64,000 bases of DNA from assembly GCA_037389465.1 (NCBI GenBank), contig JAZARR010000079.1, positions 186,001 to 250,000 on the forward strand, read 5' to 3'. This document shows, in pieces, positions 41,816-64,000 of the stretch (position 1 is its first letter; each line of letters opens with the position of its first letter). The position numbers and the translations under genes are program-made. Source of the DNA: Baylisascaris procyonis. Taxonomy: Eukaryota; Nematoda; Chromadorea; Rhabditida; Ascarididae. The notes below the pieces were generated by a model, which was given only the letters and a program-made list of their open reading frames with translations, searched no databases and was not told the origin of the DNA.

Positions 41816-42975
41816 AGAGGGCAGGCAGGTTTTAGAAGAGGCTACTCCACGCATTATCGCATCAACGTCCTCAGCCTTCTACTGAAAAAGGGAAGAGATG
41901 CCGAGCCCAGTATGTCTAGTCTTTGCTAGCTACTGTAAAACATTTTACTCGGCAGAATTAGCAGCAGTCATAGACGCTCTGCATGAGTCTCGTGTACACT
42001 CGGCATATATTGATCATCAAGTTCATTAATGAAGAGTATGCAACTGAAGCTCGGCTCCTTGGCAATGTATGTCGCGTGAAGATCAACAGACGAGTCCGAC
42101 TAGGTGACACTATCTCGCCGATGCTCTTTGCGGTGACACTGGAAGGGGCATTTCGAAAGATTAACCATCATGTGGGATGATGACTGGTGGCGAATTGCTA
42201 ACTCACCTTCTGTTCGCTGATGATCTGATGGCTGTGTCTTTGTTGTCACAACACCTCAAGACCTCTGACATGATCCACAGCAAGTGGCAAACCTCTTCTA
42301 GGAAAGAGGCCTGGAAGTGAATCTCCCCGTGACAAAGTGGATGAGGAGCAGCTCTTGCGCGGGAGTCGTAATATGAGTGGATGACGCCGAAGTTGAGGAA
42401 GTGACTGATTATATCTATTTCGGACGTCAGCTAGATCAGAGTAATATTGTGGGCGGCGAGTTTATACGAAGATGAAAAGCAAGCTCGATCGCTTTCAGCG
42501 ACAGTCTTGTGTGCTCACAGATCAAGGGTTGCCGATGAATGCCAGAGCCAACATTTTCATGACGACTGTGCTTCCAATACTATGTGCCTACAAAACATAA
42601 TCCACATTGAAGCCTGGTGAAAAGAAATTAGCAATGTTAGAAAAAGCGATGCAAAGAAGGATGTGTCGCGTCACAGGATAGACCGGTTAAGCAACGAAGA
42701 ACTGCGCCACAGGACTGGAATAACGGCCGTGGTTTCCAAAATTTATGCAGCGAAATGGAGGTGAGCAGGCCATGTTGCACGAAAATCTGACAACCACTGA
42801 GCCTGTCGCCTGATGGATTCGATAGCACGCGACTGAAAGCGGCCGCGTGGAAGGCCGCAAACGAGGTGGGATGAACCACTAGAAAGGCTGTATGGTCAGT
42901 GCTGGAAGCAGAAGGTACAGAATAGGAGCGAATGGAACTCGGCAGATCCGTGCTAACCCTTGGCGAATGGACGGA
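41815..42975 (+). mobile_element. RTE-type LINE remnant (reverse transcriptase C-terminal half)
   Basis: Conserved RTE RT blocks occur in order but in shifting frames: AGFRRGYST (about 41820), then RVKINRRVRLGDTISPMLFAVTLEGAFRKIN (two adjoining blocks, about 42070-42170), a LFADDL-equivalent near 42210, RMCRVTG near 42660, and a GRVEGRKRGG... block near 42840 ahead of NPWRMDGSPDDQ (about 42952-42990). Many stops and frameshifts make it non-coding. The order and spacing are those of nematode RTE-1-like elements. Confidence 0.85.
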
Positions 42976-45650
42976 TCACCAGATGATCAGATGGTATGCC
43001 TATGCAAAAATAATTTTGTCAAGGACTGCTGTCTACAGTGATGTTATTGGGTAGAATTTTCTCAGTTTCAGCATTGTTTAGCAGCTCACAAAATCCGTCC
43101 ACATAGGCTTCATGTTGCTTTATTTCGGTTGCATAGATTAGGAAATATCAGGATGTCGACTAGTCTGGAAGTCCCAAAACAGTTAGGTAGGATATTTTAT
43201 AGTTAATCGGGGAATGCTTGGTGTAAAGGTCGTTAGCGGATGTCAGCCTCCTTATTAAAAGTTGACACGATTCCATAAAGGCAGCATGATTGCTGTCAGT
43301 TTGCTGAAGTATGATTTATCAGCAGTTGAGGTCCCGCTTGAAATAATTTTCAGGATTTTCAGTAAGCACTCTGGAAAGTATACTGCCGTTTTGACTGAAC
43401 CAAAAGTAAATTTTAGTGTATCTGGAATGCTCAATTCGCAGCCATGAGAAAGAAGGAATGCATGATGTTAGAAGATCTTGCGCTTCATAATTAACACTCC
43501 TTATCATACTGATGAGGTGCGAAATTGATAAGGTCTTCCCTCTCCTTTTCCTCCCCTTCCTAGCACTCTTCTTGTCATCCGCTTATCTGAGCCACTCGTC
43601 CATCCAAGAAGAGAGAGGAACTAAATTGTTGACGAGGCTTTCGCGATGGCAGAAACCTACCGCAGTACCCTCAAAGGTGACGAGCAACGACTGAAGGAAC
43701 CTCAACTCACTCCTCGTGAATTATCCATTATCGAAAAATAGTTGAAAACACCAACATGGCATCATTGGCCTATATGAAGCTGCTCATGGTGATCGCTTTA
43801 TGACCCTTCGAACTGCAAGGGCGGCAAACCGTGGCTTCACTTGATGATTCTGGCTAAAGAAAATCTCTCCAATGCTTCCTGTTGAGTAATCGAGCGATTG
43901 AACTCGTACAATTTCTCTTGGCTTAGTATGAATCCCTCTTCAGCCAACTAGGTATTCGTTTGCGAACGCGTAAACTCAACTTGCGAAAAACGGCGAAATC
44001 GACTAAGCAATAACAGGCGCATATAACCAAAAAACGTACAATACAAGCTCAGCTGCGGAAAGCTGTATTTGAAATGTTCACGCGTGAAAGGGATGAGCAG
44101 TTTAATTTTCCACTATAATAGTAAAAGCAGCAAGACTTCTTGTGCTAAAATGTACAGCTTGCGGAAAGTACAGCAATCCCCAGGCTTTTTTGCTAGACTA
44201 CCAGAGTCGATTGGATTGCTGGTCTTTAAGTTTGAGCACCACAAAGAGGAGTTTGATCTCGTCGTATGCTTCAAGGTAATCATAGGATTTACTAACATAC
44301 CTTTCATAACTATTTTCTCCTTGCTGATGAGCGCGGGCGAAAAACTTGAGGATATCAACTACCATGTATAACGTGCTCCACTACGACTGACTTGAACATT
44401 TTTCAGTTTAGAGTCTTTTTTATGTGGAATAAGCTTCGAAAAGCATGTTGTTGAATGATGTAATGTTTCTGTATTTCATAGTCGCCTTGATTCATTCGAT
44501 TATCTCAACTATGTCATTTAATGAAGTCATCTTTGCATCTTTAAGATTATAAATTCCATGTATGTACATAAATACGTTCTGCATTTTCCTTATATTTTTA
44601 ACTGGTGCTCTGTCAAGATTCTGTTCCTATCCTCCATACTATTATTACCTGTTCATCGATGTTTTGACTCACCTCATTTCATCGATGGCCTTGTACAATA
44701 ATTTTCTTCTGCAACTGTCCTTGCACAAGTGTGTTGCTTACCATTTGTTTGCTCGCTTTGTTCTCATGTATATTTCCAGTGCTATTTTGAGTAAACACTT
44801 CAGTCAATCAAAATGAAGTCGTTATAAATGAATCCGAACAGCAACGAATTTTATGAGTTTCTGATCGAATTTTGTTTGCTCTTCTTTTTCTTTTCTTCCT
44901 ACGAAAGGAGCGAGGTCTCAGAAGCTCGCTTGTATAAACCACTCCTAATGGAGGAGTGGGGAGGGATGTTCATTGCATAATGGATACATTAATGGCCCAC
45001 AGGTGTTATTCTTAGGAAGCCTAATTCGAGTTTGCGCAGTACTTAGTGCTATTATGTTAATAAAGTAATAGAAAGTTTGACGAGCCAACTGAAAGCCGCC
45101 TGAGAGTTAAGGAGTACTATGGAAACAATATGTTGACTGTTTGGGAATGCGCAGTTAAGCAAACGTGTACAGAAACACATAATAGGCATTAACATATCAC
45201 ACCTTTACTCACTTTGTACTGACAGAACTACCAGACAACTGTTTTACATGAGCAGAATTAAATATGAGTAGAATTCATGGTGGCAAGCCTTATGAAGCGC
45301 AGAAACCTGACTGCGCCGATCAGATCCAGAAATTGAAGATTTCAAAACGGTTTTTGACGTGCGCATGCTCGGAAAACTGCAGGGAATGCGAAGCAATCGG
45401 TTAAGAGCTGTACAGACTGCATTGCTAGTCACATCCGTGCGTTCTGCATGCAACACTAAACCTCCTTTCTCAAGGGCCTTTAGAGATCTCATGAAACTGA
45501 TTAATTTCCTAAAATCTTTGAGCTGACATGGTCACTCACCGTAAATAAGGTTTTTTTGGGCGTTGCGTTGGAGAATTTCGAACAAATGTTTTTCTTCTTA
45601 TTACCGTTTGCACGCTTTGCTGTTGAAAGAATGATTCATCACGCTTTCAG
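42976..45650. other. Intergenic, upstream of the CC2D2A homologue
   Basis: No gene recognised. The open frame 44069-44371 is mirrored on the other strand and shows no domain. The last bases before 45651 read ACGCTTTCAG, a possible spliced-leader acceptor for the downstream gene. Confidence 0.45.
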
Positions 45651-45667
45651 ATGATTGATTGATCAAA

Positions 45668-64000
<18,333 letters not shown>

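Overview
This window is eukaryotic nuclear DNA. It has small exons with near-consensus GT/AG borders, pyrimidine-rich ...TTTCAG acceptors, AT-rich introns of 0.1-5 kb, (TA)n microsatellites and decayed non-LTR retrotransposons. The gene content and the RTE- and CR1-like remnants suggest a parasitic clade V (strongylid, hookworm-like) nematode. That placement is inference. No prokaryotic or viral gene was seen. Because the genes are split, most long single-frame ORFs here are chance; exons were called from frame, splice sites and phase agreement together.

Layout. (1) 613-819 (+): the last exon of an olfactomedin-domain protein whose remainder lies to the left. (2) About 4.85-6.23 kb (-): a degraded CR1/Jockey-type reverse transcriptase. 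(3) 7.7-11.8 kb (+): an unidentified split gene. Its four 3' exons (11109-11779) are phase-consistent; its 5' part is unresolved but includes ankyrin-like and helical exons. (4) 12833-36093 (+): a complete 17-exon gene for a kexin/subtilisin-like proprotein convertase (KPC-1/PC1-like, 746 residues, all exon phases agree). Its introns hold a second CR1-like fragment, a head-to-head pair of tRNA-derived SINE-like copies and small repeats. (5) 36.1-45.6 kb: intergenic, with (TA)n and a frameshifted RTE-type LINE at 41.8-43.0 kb. (6) 45668 to beyond 64000 (+): the 5' half of a CC2D2A/MKS-6 homologue (ciliary transition-zone protein). Thirteen exons are placed in one continuous phase-consistent frame of 634 codons up to the window edge. 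The introns contain a near-perfect RFX/X-box-like motif, three (TA)n tracts and several unexplained open segments.

The genes do not form an operon-like functional set. The convertase acts in the secretory pathway and CC2D2A at the ciliary base. Both large genes have a plausible spliced-leader acceptor directly upstream of their start codons, which fits nematode trans-splicing.
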